From JAYPAN01 sp038123715 (GTDB lineage: Bacteria; Pseudomonadota; Alphaproteobacteria; RS24): a DNA stretch of 64,000 bases. The stretch is from the NCBI GenBank assembly GCA_038123715.1, contig JAYPAN010000004.1, forward strand, positions 42,468 through 106,467. The letters are read 5' to 3'. The notes under the pieces were generated by a model. That model did no database searches and was not told the origin of the DNA. It was given only the letters and a program-made list of their open reading frames with translations. The translations under genes were made by a program, and so were the position numbers. This document shows positions 33,876-42,493 of this stretch, piece after piece (the first letter of the stretch is position 1; each line of letters starts with the position of its first letter).

Positions 33876-36635
33876 ATGGCCAAAGGCAAACAAACGCGCG
33901 AGGAGCTGATTTACGCTGGCATGGCGGCCTTGGCTGACACGCATGGCAACGATGAAACGGCCTTGCGCGGCGCTGTTCTGGCCTCGCTGAAACAGACCCA
34001 TAACGAAGAACGCGCGACAATCCGTGCCAGGCTGGAAAGCAATAAGCTGAAAGGGGCGGCTTGTGCCGAGGCGCTGTCGGCTCTGCAAGATGATATTTTG
34101 CGGGCTTTGGCGCGCTTCACCGAAGATTATGTGTTGCGGCTGGCCAATCCGACCGAGGCGGAGAAAGTCACCGTGCTGGCGGTGGGCGGCTATGGGCGCG
34201 GACGATTAGCACCGGCCTCGGATATTGATTTGCTGTTTTTGCTGCCGCATAAACGCAATGCCGCGAGCGAGAGTTTTGTCGAATATATGCTCTATATGCT
34301 GTGGGATATGGGGTTGAAAGTTGGTCATGCCACGCGCAGTCTGGCTGATTGTCTGGCGCAGGCGCGCGCCGATATCACCATTCGCACGGCCATGTTGGAA
34401 AGCCGTCGCCTTTGGGGGTCGCAGAGTTTTTACGACCAATTCAAAAGCGAGTTTGACAAAAAAATTGTCGCCAAAACGGCGCGCGAATTTGTTGCCGCCA
34501 AGCTGGCCGAGCGCGACCAGCGCCATGAGCGCATGGGACGCTCGCGCTATCTGGTGGAACCCAATGTCAAGGAAGGCAAGGGCGGTTTGCGCGATTTGAA
34601 CACGCTGTTCTGGATTGCCCGCTATTGCTACCGGATTGAAGATATTGACGCGCTGGTTGATTTTGGCGTGCTGACGCGCGAGGAAATGCGGCTGTTTCGC
34701 AAATGCGATGCGTTTTTATGGGCGGTGCGCTGCCATTTGCATTTCCTGACCGGTCGCGCCGAGGAGAGGCTGAGTTTTGATGTGCAAAAGCCTTTGGCCG
34801 AGTGCTTTGCCACTTCTGCCAGCGCGGGCATGAAATCGGTTGAGAAATTCATGCGGCAATATTTTCTTGTTGCCAAAAATATCGGCGATTTGACCGCCAT
34901 ATTCTGCGCCGCATTGGAAGAGCAGCAAAAGAAAAAGCGCAAGCGGGAACGCTTGCCAGCGCTGTTTCAGCGGCAAAAACATGTGCATGGTTTTACCATT
35001 CAGTCTGGCCGTCTGACCCATGCGCGCGCCGATTGCTTCCGCAACAAGCCGGTCAATCTCATCCGCGCCTTCCAGCTGGCCGACCGCCACCGGCTTGACA
35101 TTCACCCTTATACGCTGCGCGAAATTGCCCGCAATACCGGCCTGCTCAATGCTGATTTGCGCGCCAATGACGAAGCCAATCAGTTGTTTCTGGATATTCT
35201 GACCTCAACGCGCGAGCCGGAGCGCACTTTGCGGCGCATGAATGAGGCCGGTGTGTTGGGTAAATTTGTGCCGGATTTCGGCAAGATTGTCGCGCTGATG
35301 CAGTTCAACATGTATCACCATTACACAGCCGATGAACATTTATTGCGCGCGATTGGCCTGCTGCGCGAAATCGAAAGCGGCGTGCTGGCCGATGAACACC
35401 GCCTGGCGCATGAGCTGTTATCGTCCGGCCAGGTCAATCGGCGGGTTTTATATCTGGCGACGCTGTTGCATGACATTGCCAAGGGGCGCCCCGAAGACCA
35501 TTCCGTTGCCGGTGCGCGCATTGCCCGCCGCCTTGGCCCGCGGCTTGGCTTTTCCGCCGCCGAAACTGCCCTGACCGAATGGCTGGTGCGCGAGCATTTG
35601 GTGATGAGCGATGTGGCGCAAAGGCGCGATTTGTCCGACCCGAAAACCATTGAGGATTTCGCGGCCACTGTGCAGACAACCGAAAGGCTGAAACATTTGC
35701 TGGTGCTGACCGAAGTGGATATTCGCGCCGTCGGCCCCGGCGTGTGGAATGGCTGGAAAGCCCAGTTGCTGCGCGAACTTTATTATGAGGCCGAGGCCAG
35801 CCTGACCGGCGCGGGGGGCTTTATCAACCGGCAAGAGCGCGTGCTGGCGGCACAGCAATCTTTCGCTTTTGAGTTGGAAGAAGACTGGTCGGACAAAAAG
35901 CTGACCCGCTATTTCGACCGGCATGGTGAGACTTACTGGCTGTCCTTCCCGACCGAGGCGCATTTGCGCCATGCCCGGCTGATTGACAAGCTCGATACAC
36001 AAAATATGCAAATTGAAGTGCGTCGCGATAAATTGCGCGACTGTTCGGAAGTCACTTTAATATGCCAAGACCATGCTGGCCTGTTTGCGCGATTGACCGG
36101 CGCCTGCCTTGTCGCGGGGCTTGATATTCTGGATGCGCGCATCACCACCAGCCATGACGGGCTGGCGGTGGATGCGCTGCATGTGCGCCACCATGACCGC
36201 CCCGGCCCGCTTGATGCAACCCAGACAAAAAAGTTCAAGCAAGTGCTGAAAGGCGTGCTGGATGGCAGCATTATTCCGCCTGAACATGTCGGCAAAACCG
36301 AAATGGGCAAGAAAATGCGCGCCTTTGACCTCGACTCGCAAGTGCGGATTTCCAATGAATTGTCAGATACAGCCAGCGTGATTGAAGTAAGCGGGTTGGA
36401 CAGACCGGGTCTGCTGTTTGCGCTAGTGCGTAATTTATTTGCCATGAATGTGACGATTTCTGCCGCCCGTGTGGCGACTTTTGGCGAGCGCGCGGTTGAT
36501 GCGTTTTATGTGCAGGATTTGATAGGCGGGCAAATCACCCATGCCGGAAAGCGCGCGCGCATTGTCAATACGCTGGCTGCCGCGATTGACAATCCGGTCG
36601 CTGCCACCCGCATTCAAAGCAGTCGGGTGGCCTGA
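33876..36635 (+). CDS. glnD: bifunctional [protein-PII] uridylyltransferase/uridylyl-removing enzyme
   Basis: Nitrogen sensor that uridylylates and deuridylylates PII in response to glutamine. It has 919 residues: nucleotidyltransferase domain with VGGYGRGRLAPASDIDLLFL (near 105), a helical region, HD domain with LHDIAKGRPEDHS (near 528) for uridylyl removal, and two C-terminal ACT domains (EVTLICQDHAGLFARLTGAC and EVSGLDRPGLLFALVRNLF). The ATG follows ACAGGAG. Neither glnB nor glnK is in the window. Confidence 0.96.
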   Translation: MAKGKQTREELIYAGMAALADTHGNDETALRGAVLASLKQTHNEERATIRARLESNKLKGAACAEALSALQDDILRALARFTEDYVLRLANPTEAEKVTVLAVGGYGRGRLAPASDIDLLFLLPHKRNAASESFVEYMLYMLWDMGLKVGHATRSLADCLAQARADITIRTAMLESRRLWGSQSFYDQFKSEFDKKIVAKTAREFVAAKLAERDQRHERMGRSRYLVEPNVKEGKGGLRDLNTLFWIARYCYRIEDIDALVDFGVLTREEMRLFRKCDAFLWAVRCHLHFLTGRAEERLSFDVQKPLAECFATSASAGMKSVEKFMRQYFLVAKNIGDLTAIFCAALEEQQKKKRKRERLPALFQRQKHVHGFTIQSGRLTHARADCFRNKPVNLIRAFQLADRHRLDIHPYTLREIARNTGLLNADLRANDEANQLFLDILTSTREPERTLRRMNEAGVLGKFVPDFGKIVALMQFNMYHHYTADEHLLRAIGLLREIESGVLADEHRLAHELLSSGQVNRRVLYLATLLHDIAKGRPEDHSVAGARIARRLGPRLGFSAAETALTEWLVREHLVMSDVAQRRDLSDPKTIEDFAATVQTTERLKHLLVLTEVDIRAVGPGVWNGWKAQLLRELYYEAEASLTGAGGFINRQERVLAAQQSFAFELEEDWSDKKLTRYFDRHGETYWLSFPTEAHLRHARLIDKLDTQNMQIEVRRDKLRDCSEVTLICQDHAGLFARLTGACLVAGLDILDARITTSHDGLAVDALHVRHHDRPGPLDATQTKKFKQVLKGVLDGSIIPPEHVGKTEMGKKMRAFDLDSQVRISNELSDTASVIEVSGLDRPGLLFALVRNLFAMNVTISAARVATFGERAVDAFYVQDLIGGQITHAGKRARIVNTLAAAIDNPVAATRIQSSRVA

Positions 36636-36641
36636 TCGGCG

Positions 36642-38228
36642 ATGAGTGATACGGCTCCCCCTTCCGGCTCCCGCCTGCTATCGGCTGCTGCGTTGGTTGG
36701 CAGCGCAACCCTGCTCAGCCGCTTGACCGGCTTCATCCGCGATATTGGCATTGCCGCTTTTTTGGGGGCCGGCCCATTTGCCGAGATTTTTGTTATCGCT
36801 TTCCGCCTGCCCAATCTGTTCCGGCGGCTATTTGCCGAGGGCGCGTTTAACGCCGCCTTTGTGCCATTATTTTCAGCCCGCATGGAGCAAGACGGGCGCG
36901 AGGCGGCATTGGGCTTTGCCGGACGCATTGGCGCGGTGCTGGTCGCGGCACTGATTATTTTCACCGTGCTGGCGGAAATCTTTATGCCGCAATTGGTCTA
37001 TTTGCTGGCGCAGGGCTTTGCCGACACGCCGGAAAAATTCGACCTTGCGATCTATTATGCGCGGATAAGTTTCCCCTATCTGGCCTGCATGTCTTTGGTT
37101 TCTTTATTTGCCGCCATGCTGAACGCCAAGGGGCGATTTCTGGCCGCCGCAATGGCACCGGTTCTGCTCAATCTGGTTTTGCTGGCGGCTTTGGGCATGG
37201 CGCTGTGGTTTGCGGGCTATCAGGCGCGCGCCGCGCTTGACTGGCTGATTTGGGGCGTGGCTGTCGCCGGGCCGGTGCAACTTATTGTTGTTGCGGTGGC
37301 GGCATGGCGCGCTGGCTTGCGCCTGCCTTTCACTTGGCCGCGCCTCAGTCCGGATGTGCGGCAAATGTTTGTGCTGGCCGTGCCGGGGGTTCTGGCCGCC
37401 GGTATCGGTCAAATCAATTTGCTGGTCGGCACATCAATTGCCACCGGTCAGCAGGGCGCTGCCGCTTGGCTGTATTATGCCGACCGGCTCTATCAATTGC
37501 CAATGGGTGTTGTCGGCGTGGCGCTGTCCGTGGCTTTACTGCCCAATTTGTCGCGCTTGCTGGCGGCGGGCGATACGACCGGTGCGCGCGCCAGCCAGAC
37601 GCTTGCCGTGCTGGCGGCGATGGCGCTGACCCTGCCTGCTTCTGTCGGTCTTTATGTGCTGGCACAACCGGTGATTGCGCTCTTATTTGAGCGCGGCGCG
37701 TTCAGTGCTGCCGACACGCAAGCCACCGCTTTGGCGATTAAGGCGTTTTGTTTCGGCCTGCCTGCCTTTGTGCTGATAAAGGCATTGCAGCCCTCCTTTT
37801 TTGCCCGCCGCGATACGCGCGCGCCATTGATTGACGGGGCGATTGGCGTGGCGGTCAATATCGGTTTTTCGCTGAGCCTGTTTCCGTTCTATGGTCATGT
37901 TGCCATTGCGCTGGCGACCAGCCTTGCCGGATGGGTGACATTGGGTCTGATGCTGGCGCGGCTGGCGCGGCGCGGGATTTGGCAGGTCAATTGGCGGCTG
38001 GCACGGCAATTGGCGGCGCAGCTTGTGGCGGCGCTGGTCATGGGGCTGGCGCTTAACGGGCTGATGGCATTGGCCGGCCGGCACGGGCTGGTCATAAATA
38101 ATGTCACCGGGCAGATATTTTATGTCGCGGCACTGGTGCTGGCCGGTGCGGCGATTTTCTTTGCGCTGGCGCGGCTGCTTGGCGGCGTGCAACTCTCTGA
38201 CGTCGAGAGCTTGCGTAAGGGCGCGTAA
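36642..38228 (+). CDS. murJ: lipid II flippase MurJ
   Basis: Polytopic inner-membrane flippase for lipid II in peptidoglycan synthesis, of the MOP exporter superfamily. It has 528 residues and about 13-14 hydrophobic segments. RLTGFIRDIGIAAFLGAGPFAEIFVIAFRLPN-type N-terminus (RLTGFIRDIGIAAFLGAG and FRLPNLFRRLFAEGAFNAAF) is diagnostic, and the conserved Arg residues in these motifs are present. It is 6 bases after glnD and 56 bases before trpS. Confidence 0.96.
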   Translation: MSDTAPPSGSRLLSAAALVGSATLLSRLTGFIRDIGIAAFLGAGPFAEIFVIAFRLPNLFRRLFAEGAFNAAFVPLFSARMEQDGREAALGFAGRIGAVLVAALIIFTVLAEIFMPQLVYLLAQGFADTPEKFDLAIYYARISFPYLACMSLVSLFAAMLNAKGRFLAAAMAPVLLNLVLLAALGMALWFAGYQARAALDWLIWGVAVAGPVQLIVVAVAAWRAGLRLPFTWPRLSPDVRQMFVLAVPGVLAAGIGQINLLVGTSIATGQQGAAAWLYYADRLYQLPMGVVGVALSVALLPNLSRLLAAGDTTGARASQTLAVLAAMALTLPASVGLYVLAQPVIALLFERGAFSAADTQATALAIKAFCFGLPAFVLIKALQPSFFARRDTRAPLIDGAIGVAVNIGFSLSLFPFYGHVAIALATSLAGWVTLGLMLARLARRGIWQVNWRLARQLAAQLVAALVMGLALNGLMALAGRHGLVINNVTGQIFYVAALVLAGAAIFFALARLLGGVQLSDVESLRKGA

Positions 38229-38284
38229 TTGGTCATAAGCTAGGCCGGACTGAAACAATGAAACTTTGAGGCAGGGAGAGCGTG

Positions 38285-39298
38285 ATGAGCCAATATGAGC
38301 CGCGTGTGCTGTCCGGCGTGCAGCCGACCGGCAATTTGCATTTGGGCAATTATCTCGGTGCTATTCGCAATTTCGTGGCCTTGCAGAAAACCCATCAATG
38401 CCTGTATTGCGTGGTCGATTTGCACGCCATTACCGTGTTTCAAGATCCTGCCGAACTGGCCGCCAATACGCGCGAGGTTGCCGCCGCCTTTTTGGCCGCC
38501 GGTGTCGATGCCGACAAACATATTGTGTTCAATCAAAGCCGCGTGCGCCAGCATAGCGAGCTGGCTTGGGTGCTGAATTGCGTCTCGCGCATGGGCTGGC
38601 TGAACCGGATGACGCAGTTCAAGGAAAAAGCCGGCAAGGACAGGGAAAAAGCCTCGGTCGGCCTGTATGTCTATCCCAATCTCATGGCTGCCGATATTCT
38701 GCTTTACAAGGCCACCCATGTGCCGGTCGGCGAAGACCAGAAGCAGCATTTGGAACTGGCGCGCGATATCGCGCAGAAATTCAACAATGATTTCGGCGCG
38801 GCTGATTTCTTTCCCCTGCCGGAGCCGCTGATACAGGGGCCGGCAACGCGGGTGATGAGCCTGCGCGATGGCAGCAAAAAAATGTCGAAATCCGACCCGT
38901 CGGATTTATCGCGCATCACATTGCTGGATGATGCCGATGAAATTGCCCGCAAAATCCGCAAGGCGAAAACCGACCCTGACCCATTGCCGGAAACAGCCGA
39001 CGGGCTGGACGGGCGACCCGAAGCGGCCAATTTGCTGGGCATTTATGCCGCCTTAGCCAATGCTGAACACAACGCGGTGATAACCCAATTTGCCGGCGCG
39101 CAATTTTCGCAATTAAAAGAGGAGCTGGCGGCGCTGGCGATTGAAAAAATTGCGCCGATTGGCGATGAAATGCGACGTCTGACCAATGATCCGGGCGCGG
39201 TGGAGCAGGCTTTGGATAAAGGTGCAGCGCGCGCCGCCGAGATTGCCGAAAGCGTTATGGGCGATGTGCGCCGCCTTGTCGGGTTTCTCGGAAGCTAG
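38285..39298 (+). CDS. trpS: tryptophanyl-tRNA synthetase
   Basis: Class I aminoacyl-tRNA synthetase charging tRNA-Trp. It has 337 residues. The HIGH-equivalent is GNLHLGNYLGA (about 17-27) and the KMSKS loop is KKMSKSDPSD near residue 200. A GTG one codon upstream is possible, but the ATG is better spaced from CAGGGAGAG. The usual murJ-trpS-usp-nfu order follows. Confidence 0.97.
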   Translation: MSQYEPRVLSGVQPTGNLHLGNYLGAIRNFVALQKTHQCLYCVVDLHAITVFQDPAELAANTREVAAAFLAAGVDADKHIVFNQSRVRQHSELAWVLNCVSRMGWLNRMTQFKEKAGKDREKASVGLYVYPNLMAADILLYKATHVPVGEDQKQHLELARDIAQKFNNDFGAADFFPLPEPLIQGPATRVMSLRDGSKKMSKSDPSDLSRITLLDDADEIARKIRKAKTDPDPLPETADGLDGRPEAANLLGIYAALANAEHNAVITQFAGAQFSQLKEELAALAIEKIAPIGDEMRRLTNDPGAVEQALDKGAARAAEIAESVMGDVRRLVGFLGS

Positions 39299-39333
39299 AA
39301 ACAGCTTGTTCCCGCACCGCCAAACATGGCAGC

Positions 39334-39819
39334 ATGTCGCGCATGGATATAAACCAACATTTGCAGCGCAAATTTCTGGTCGTGGTCGATGGCACGCCGG
39401 AAGTGCATGCCGCTTTGCGCTTTGCCGCGCGCCGCGCCCATGGCACGGGCGGCAAGGTGGCGCTGTTATTGGTGATTGAGCCGGGCGGCTTTGAACATTG
39501 GCTTGGCGTTGGCAGTCTGATGAAAGAAGATGCGTTGGGCGAGGCCGAGCGCGTGCTGGGGGAATGTGTGGCGATTGTCGAGGAATTGGGCGGCGAAAAG
39601 CCGAAAACCCATATCCGGGAAGGCCATGGCAGTGAGGAAATCCAGCGCTTGATCGATGAAGACCCGACCATTTCGACCCTGGTTCTGGCATCGGGCTACG
39701 GCCCGGCTGGGCCGGGGCCGCTGGTGTCGGCCTTGGCCACTGGCAAAACCGACTTCCATATTCCGGTGACAATTGTTCCGGGGTCGCTGTCGGATGATGA
39801 AATCGACGCGCTGACATAA
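39334..39819 (+). CDS. universal stress protein, UspA family
   Basis: Single-domain Usp of 161 residues; a start at 39343 would give 158. KFLVVVDGTPEVHAALRFAARRA forms the first strand and helix, and the nucleotide-binding type G-2x-G-9x-G(S/T) is only partly visible in ASGYGPAGPGPLVSALATG. Usp proteins are linked to stress survival, but the role here cannot be specified. The position between trpS and nfu is conserved in alphaproteobacteria. Confidence 0.85.
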   Translation: MSRMDINQHLQRKFLVVVDGTPEVHAALRFAARRAHGTGGKVALLLVIEPGGFEHWLGVGSLMKEDALGEAERVLGECVAIVEELGGEKPKTHIREGHGSEEIQRLIDEDPTISTLVLASGYGPAGPGPLVSALATGKTDFHIPVTIVPGSLSDDEIDALT

Positions 39820-39889
39820 CGCAAAACCGGCAATCTATTGCCTTTAGCGCGCGCGCTGCCTATATCGGAAGCAGAAACAGGAGTTTGCC

Positions 39890-40456
39890 ATGTTTATTCA
39901 AACCGAGGATACGCCCAATCCGGCGACGCTGAAATTCCTGCCCGGTCGGGCTGTGACCGGCGACCGGCCACCGGCGGATTTTCCCAATAAGGCGGCTGCC
40001 GAAGCCTCGCCATTGGCCGAGGCGCTGTTCACGGTTGACGGGGTTGAGAGCGTATTTCTCGGCAGTGATTTTATCGCCGTCACCAAGGGCGCAGGCGAAT
40101 GGCAGCTTATCAAACCGGCGCTTTTGCAAACCATCATGTCGCATTTTGTCGAGGAACGCCCGGTGCTGCTGGAAAATGCCGCCGGCGCGGACGTGCAGGA
40201 TGTGGCAGGGGCGGACGGGCCGGATGCGGAAATTATTTCGGTCATCAAGCAAATCATTGACACGCGGGTGCGCCCTGCCGTCGCGCAAGATGGCGGTGAC
40301 ATTGTGTTTCACGGCTATGATGACGGCGTTGTGTCCTTGCATATGCGCGGCGCTTGTGCCGGTTGCCCCAGCGCGACCGCGACACTGAAACATGGCATTG
40401 AGAATCTGCTGAAACATTATGTGCCTTCCGTCACGGAAGTGCGCGCCGTGATTTAA
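39890..40456 (+). CDS. Nfu-type Fe-S cluster scaffold/carrier
   Basis: Iron-sulphur carrier of 188 residues with an N-terminal Nfu domain (QTEDTPNPATLKFLPGR) and a C-terminal NifU-like domain with the CxxC cluster ligands in RGACAGCPSATATLKHGIE. The start follows CAGGAG. This two-domain form is like mitochondrial NFU1 and alphaproteobacterial relatives, and differs from E. coli NfuA in the N-terminal domain. No isc or suf operon is in the window. Confidence 0.93.
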   Translation: MFIQTEDTPNPATLKFLPGRAVTGDRPPADFPNKAAAEASPLAEALFTVDGVESVFLGSDFIAVTKGAGEWQLIKPALLQTIMSHFVEERPVLLENAAGADVQDVAGADGPDAEIISVIKQIIDTRVRPAVAQDGGDIVFHGYDDGVVSLHMRGACAGCPSATATLKHGIENLLKHYVPSVTEVRAVI

Positions 40457-40472
40457 CGCGGGGGGCAAGGCC

Positions 40473-41186
40473 ATGACAGACACTCTTGATCGGACAGGGC
40501 TTGANNNNNNNNNNNNNNNNNNNNNNNNNNNNNNNNNNNNNNNNNNNNNNNNNNNNNNNNNNNNNNNNNNNNNNNNNNNNNNNNNNNNNNNNNNNNNNNN
40601 NNNNCTTGATCGGACAGGGCTTGACCGGCTGTTTTATGAAGGCCGGTCATATAATAGCTGGCAGGACAAGCCGGTGGCCGATGCGCTGCTTTATGCGCTG
40701 TATGATTTAACGCGGATGCCGCCGACCAGCGCCAATTGTTCACCGGCGCGCGTGGTGTTTGTGCGCTCGGCTGAGGCCAAGGCAAAATTGCTGCCCTGCC
40801 TGTTGCCGACCAATCAGGAAAAAACAGAAACCGCGCCAGTCTGTGCGATTATCGCCCATGATTTGCAGTTTTACGATTTGATACCGCAATTGTTTCCGCA
40901 TAATCCCGGCGCGCGTGACTGGTTTTCCGGCGATGCGGCGGTGGCTGAAGCGACGGCCTTTCGCAATGGCACATTGCAGGGCGGCTATTTTATGTTGGCG
41001 GCGCGCGCTTTGGGGCTGGATGTCGGGCCAATGTCGGGCTTTGACAATGCTGCGGTCGATGCCGCATTTTTCCCCGATGGCCGTTTCAAATCAAACTTTC
41101 TGTGCAATATCGGCTATGGCGACGCTTCGGGTCTATTCGACCGCAGCCCGCGCCTGTCTTTTGACGAGGCGTGCCGGATTGTCTGA
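40473..41186 (+). CDS. nitroreductase family protein, RutE-like (interrupted by a 100-N gap)
   Basis: FMN-dependent oxidoreductase resembling malonic semialdehyde reductase RutE. After the gap the protein reads GRSYNSWQDKPVADALLYAL, PPTSANCSPARVVFVRS, TAFRNGTLQGGYFMLAARAL and LDVGPMSGFD, all typical. The 20 bases before the gap repeat after it; collapsing this overlap removes 120 bases, keeps the frame and gives an intact 197-residue protein starting MTDTLDRTGLDRLFYEG. No other rut genes are present, so the pyrimidine-degradation role is not supported by context. Confidence 0.85.
   Translation: MTDTLDRTGLXXXXXXXXXXXXXXXXXXXXXXXXXXXXXXXXXXLDRTGLDRLFYEGRSYNSWQDKPVADALLYALYDLTRMPPTSANCSPARVVFVRSAEAKAKLLPCLLPTNQEKTETAPVCAIIAHDLQFYDLIPQLFPHNPGARDWFSGDAAVAEATAFRNGTLQGGYFMLAARALGLDVGPMSGFDNAAVDAAFFPDGRFKSNFLCNIGYGDASGLFDRSPRLSFDEACRIV
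40485..40504 (+). repeat. 20-base direct duplicate flanking gap 2 (left copy)
   Basis: These 20 bases recur exactly at 40605-40624, on the other side of the N run. This is best read as overlapping contig ends. Confidence 0.85.
40505..40604. other. assembly gap of 100 N inside the nitroreductase gene
   Basis: Exactly 100 N. Because the flanks overlap by 20 bases and the collapsed frame is intact, the real gap is probably zero. Confidence 0.95.
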
Positions 41187-41215
41187 CCGGCTTTTGTCTT
41201 TCGGGCGCAATTTTC

Positions 41216-41905
41216 ATGGCTGACCAAACCCCCATTCTGCTGGCTTGCGATACAACGCAAAGCGCCTGCTCGGTGGCGGTGAAAATCGGTGCGGCAGAGG
41301 CGAGGCAAACTGTGCTGGAAATGTCGCGCGGCCATGCCGAGACGCTGATGCCGCTTATGCGGGATTTTATGGCGGCAGAAGGCGTGGCAATGGGCGATGT
41401 CACCCATTTGGCGGTGACGGTCGGCCCTGGCACATTTACTGGCACAAGGGTGGGGTTGTCGGCTATGCGCGGCTTGGCCTTGGCGCTGAACCTGCCTTTG
41501 GTTGGCATTGGCAGTTTGCAGGCGATGGCCTTGGCCGGTCAGGCAGCGCGCCCGCGACTGGTTGCCATTGATGCGCGGCGCGACAGTTTTTATTGTCAGG
41601 CTTTTTCGGCAGATGGCGCTGTCTTGTCGCCACCCCAAGCGCTCGGCCTGTCGGATGCCGCCGCGCTGATTGGCGGGGAAGAACAAGTCGCGGTGATTGG
41701 CACGGGCAAATTGGCTTTGGCTGCGCTGGATGCAAGGTTTCTGCCCGATGCCGCGCCGGATTTCCCGCAAGCCCGCCATGTTGCCGCGCTGGCTGCCCAA
41801 TTGCCGTCGGAAGACTGGCAGGGTGACCCGCCCGCGCCGCTTTATTTGCGCCCGCCCGATGCCACATTGCCCGATAAAAGCAAAGCCCTGTTGCGCGCGC
41901 CATGA
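41216..41905 (+). CDS. tsaB: tRNA threonylcarbamoyladenosine biosynthesis protein TsaB
   Basis: Partner of TsaD in t6A37 modification of ANN-decoding tRNAs. It has 229 residues from the ATG at 41216. ILLACDTTQSACSVAV at the N-terminus, the HAETLMPLMRDFM motif, and VTVGPGTFTGTRVGLSAMRGLALAL are the ASKHA signatures. Upstream frame overlapping the nitroreductase is ignored. It shares ATGA with rimI. TsaD, TsaC and TsaE are outside the window. Confidence 0.94.
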   Translation: MADQTPILLACDTTQSACSVAVKIGAAEARQTVLEMSRGHAETLMPLMRDFMAAEGVAMGDVTHLAVTVGPGTFTGTRVGLSAMRGLALALNLPLVGIGSLQAMALAGQAARPRLVAIDARRDSFYCQAFSADGAVLSPPQALGLSDAAALIGGEEQVAVIGTGKLALAALDARFLPDAAPDFPQARHVAALAAQLPSEDWQGDPPAPLYLRPPDATLPDKSKALLRAP

Positions 41906-42330
41906 CGCGAAAATTGATTGAACGCCTGACAGATGCGGAACAATTGGCCGCGCTGCATGGGCGCGCCTTTGACCAGCCCTGGTCGGTGGACAGTTTTGCC
42001 GATTTGCTGGACGGGCGCGGCATTGCGGCTTGGGGGCATGATGACGGGTTCATTCTGTTGCGCCGCGTGCTGGATGAAACGGAAATTCTGACTTTGGCGA
42101 TTGCGCCGGAACAGCGTCGAAAAGGCCTTGCCGCAGCACTTTTGGCACATGCTGGCGCGCAGGCGCGGCATGGTTTGGCGGCGCAGGAAAAGGCGGTTTT
42201 GCATTTGGAAGTGCGCGAAAGCAATGCTGCGGCGATTGCGCTTTATCGCCATTTCGGCTTTGTCGAAACCGGCCGTCGCGCCAATTACTATCAGGGTGAA
42301 ACTGCCCTGCTCATGCAATTTTCTGTTTAA
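41902..42330 (+). CDS. rimI: ribosomal protein bS18-alanine N-acetyltransferase (RimI-like)
   Basis: GNAT acetyltransferase of 142 residues. Acetyl-CoA loop motif A is LTLAIAPEQRRKGLAAALL (Q-x-x-R/K-G-x-A), and the family ending LEVRESNAAAIALYRHFGFVETGRR-NYY is present. Pairing with tsaB by an ATGA overlap is typical. Downstream the standard order would go directly to fur; here the siderophore receptor is inserted. Confidence 0.91.
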   Translation: MTRKLIERLTDAEQLAALHGRAFDQPWSVDSFADLLDGRGIAAWGHDDGFILLRRVLDETEILTLAIAPEQRRKGLAAALLAHAGAQARHGLAAQEKAVLHLEVRESNAAAIALYRHFGFVETGRRANYYQGETALLMQFSV

Positions 42331-42410
42331 TTTCAACAACTCACCCTTGTTCGGAGCCTCCTCAATAGACGGGTGCGACAGGCTGGCGCAGTATTTTTTA
42401 ATTTTGCGGG

Positions 42411-42426
42411 TGATAATCATTCGCAA
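42411..42426 (+). promoter_or_regulatory. Fur-like iron operator, copy 1
   Basis: TGATAATCATTCGCAA, whose first ten bases match the TGATAATNATT half of the Fur consensus. An identical copy lies exactly 30 bases downstream. It is 68 bases before the receptor ATG. Confidence 0.6.
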
Positions 42427-42440
42427 TTACTATATGAACA

Positions 42441-42456
42441 TGATAATCATTCGCAA
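42441..42456 (+). promoter_or_regulatory. Fur-like iron operator, copy 2
   Basis: Second identical TGATAATCATTCGCAA; with the preceding A it holds the perfect dyad ATGAT-A-ATCAT (42440-42450). The 30-base repeat interval is close to three helical turns, so two dimers could bind the same face. Confidence 0.65.
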
Positions 42457-42493
42457 CAATTACTGGCACTGCAAGGTGCCGAAGGAGCACGAT

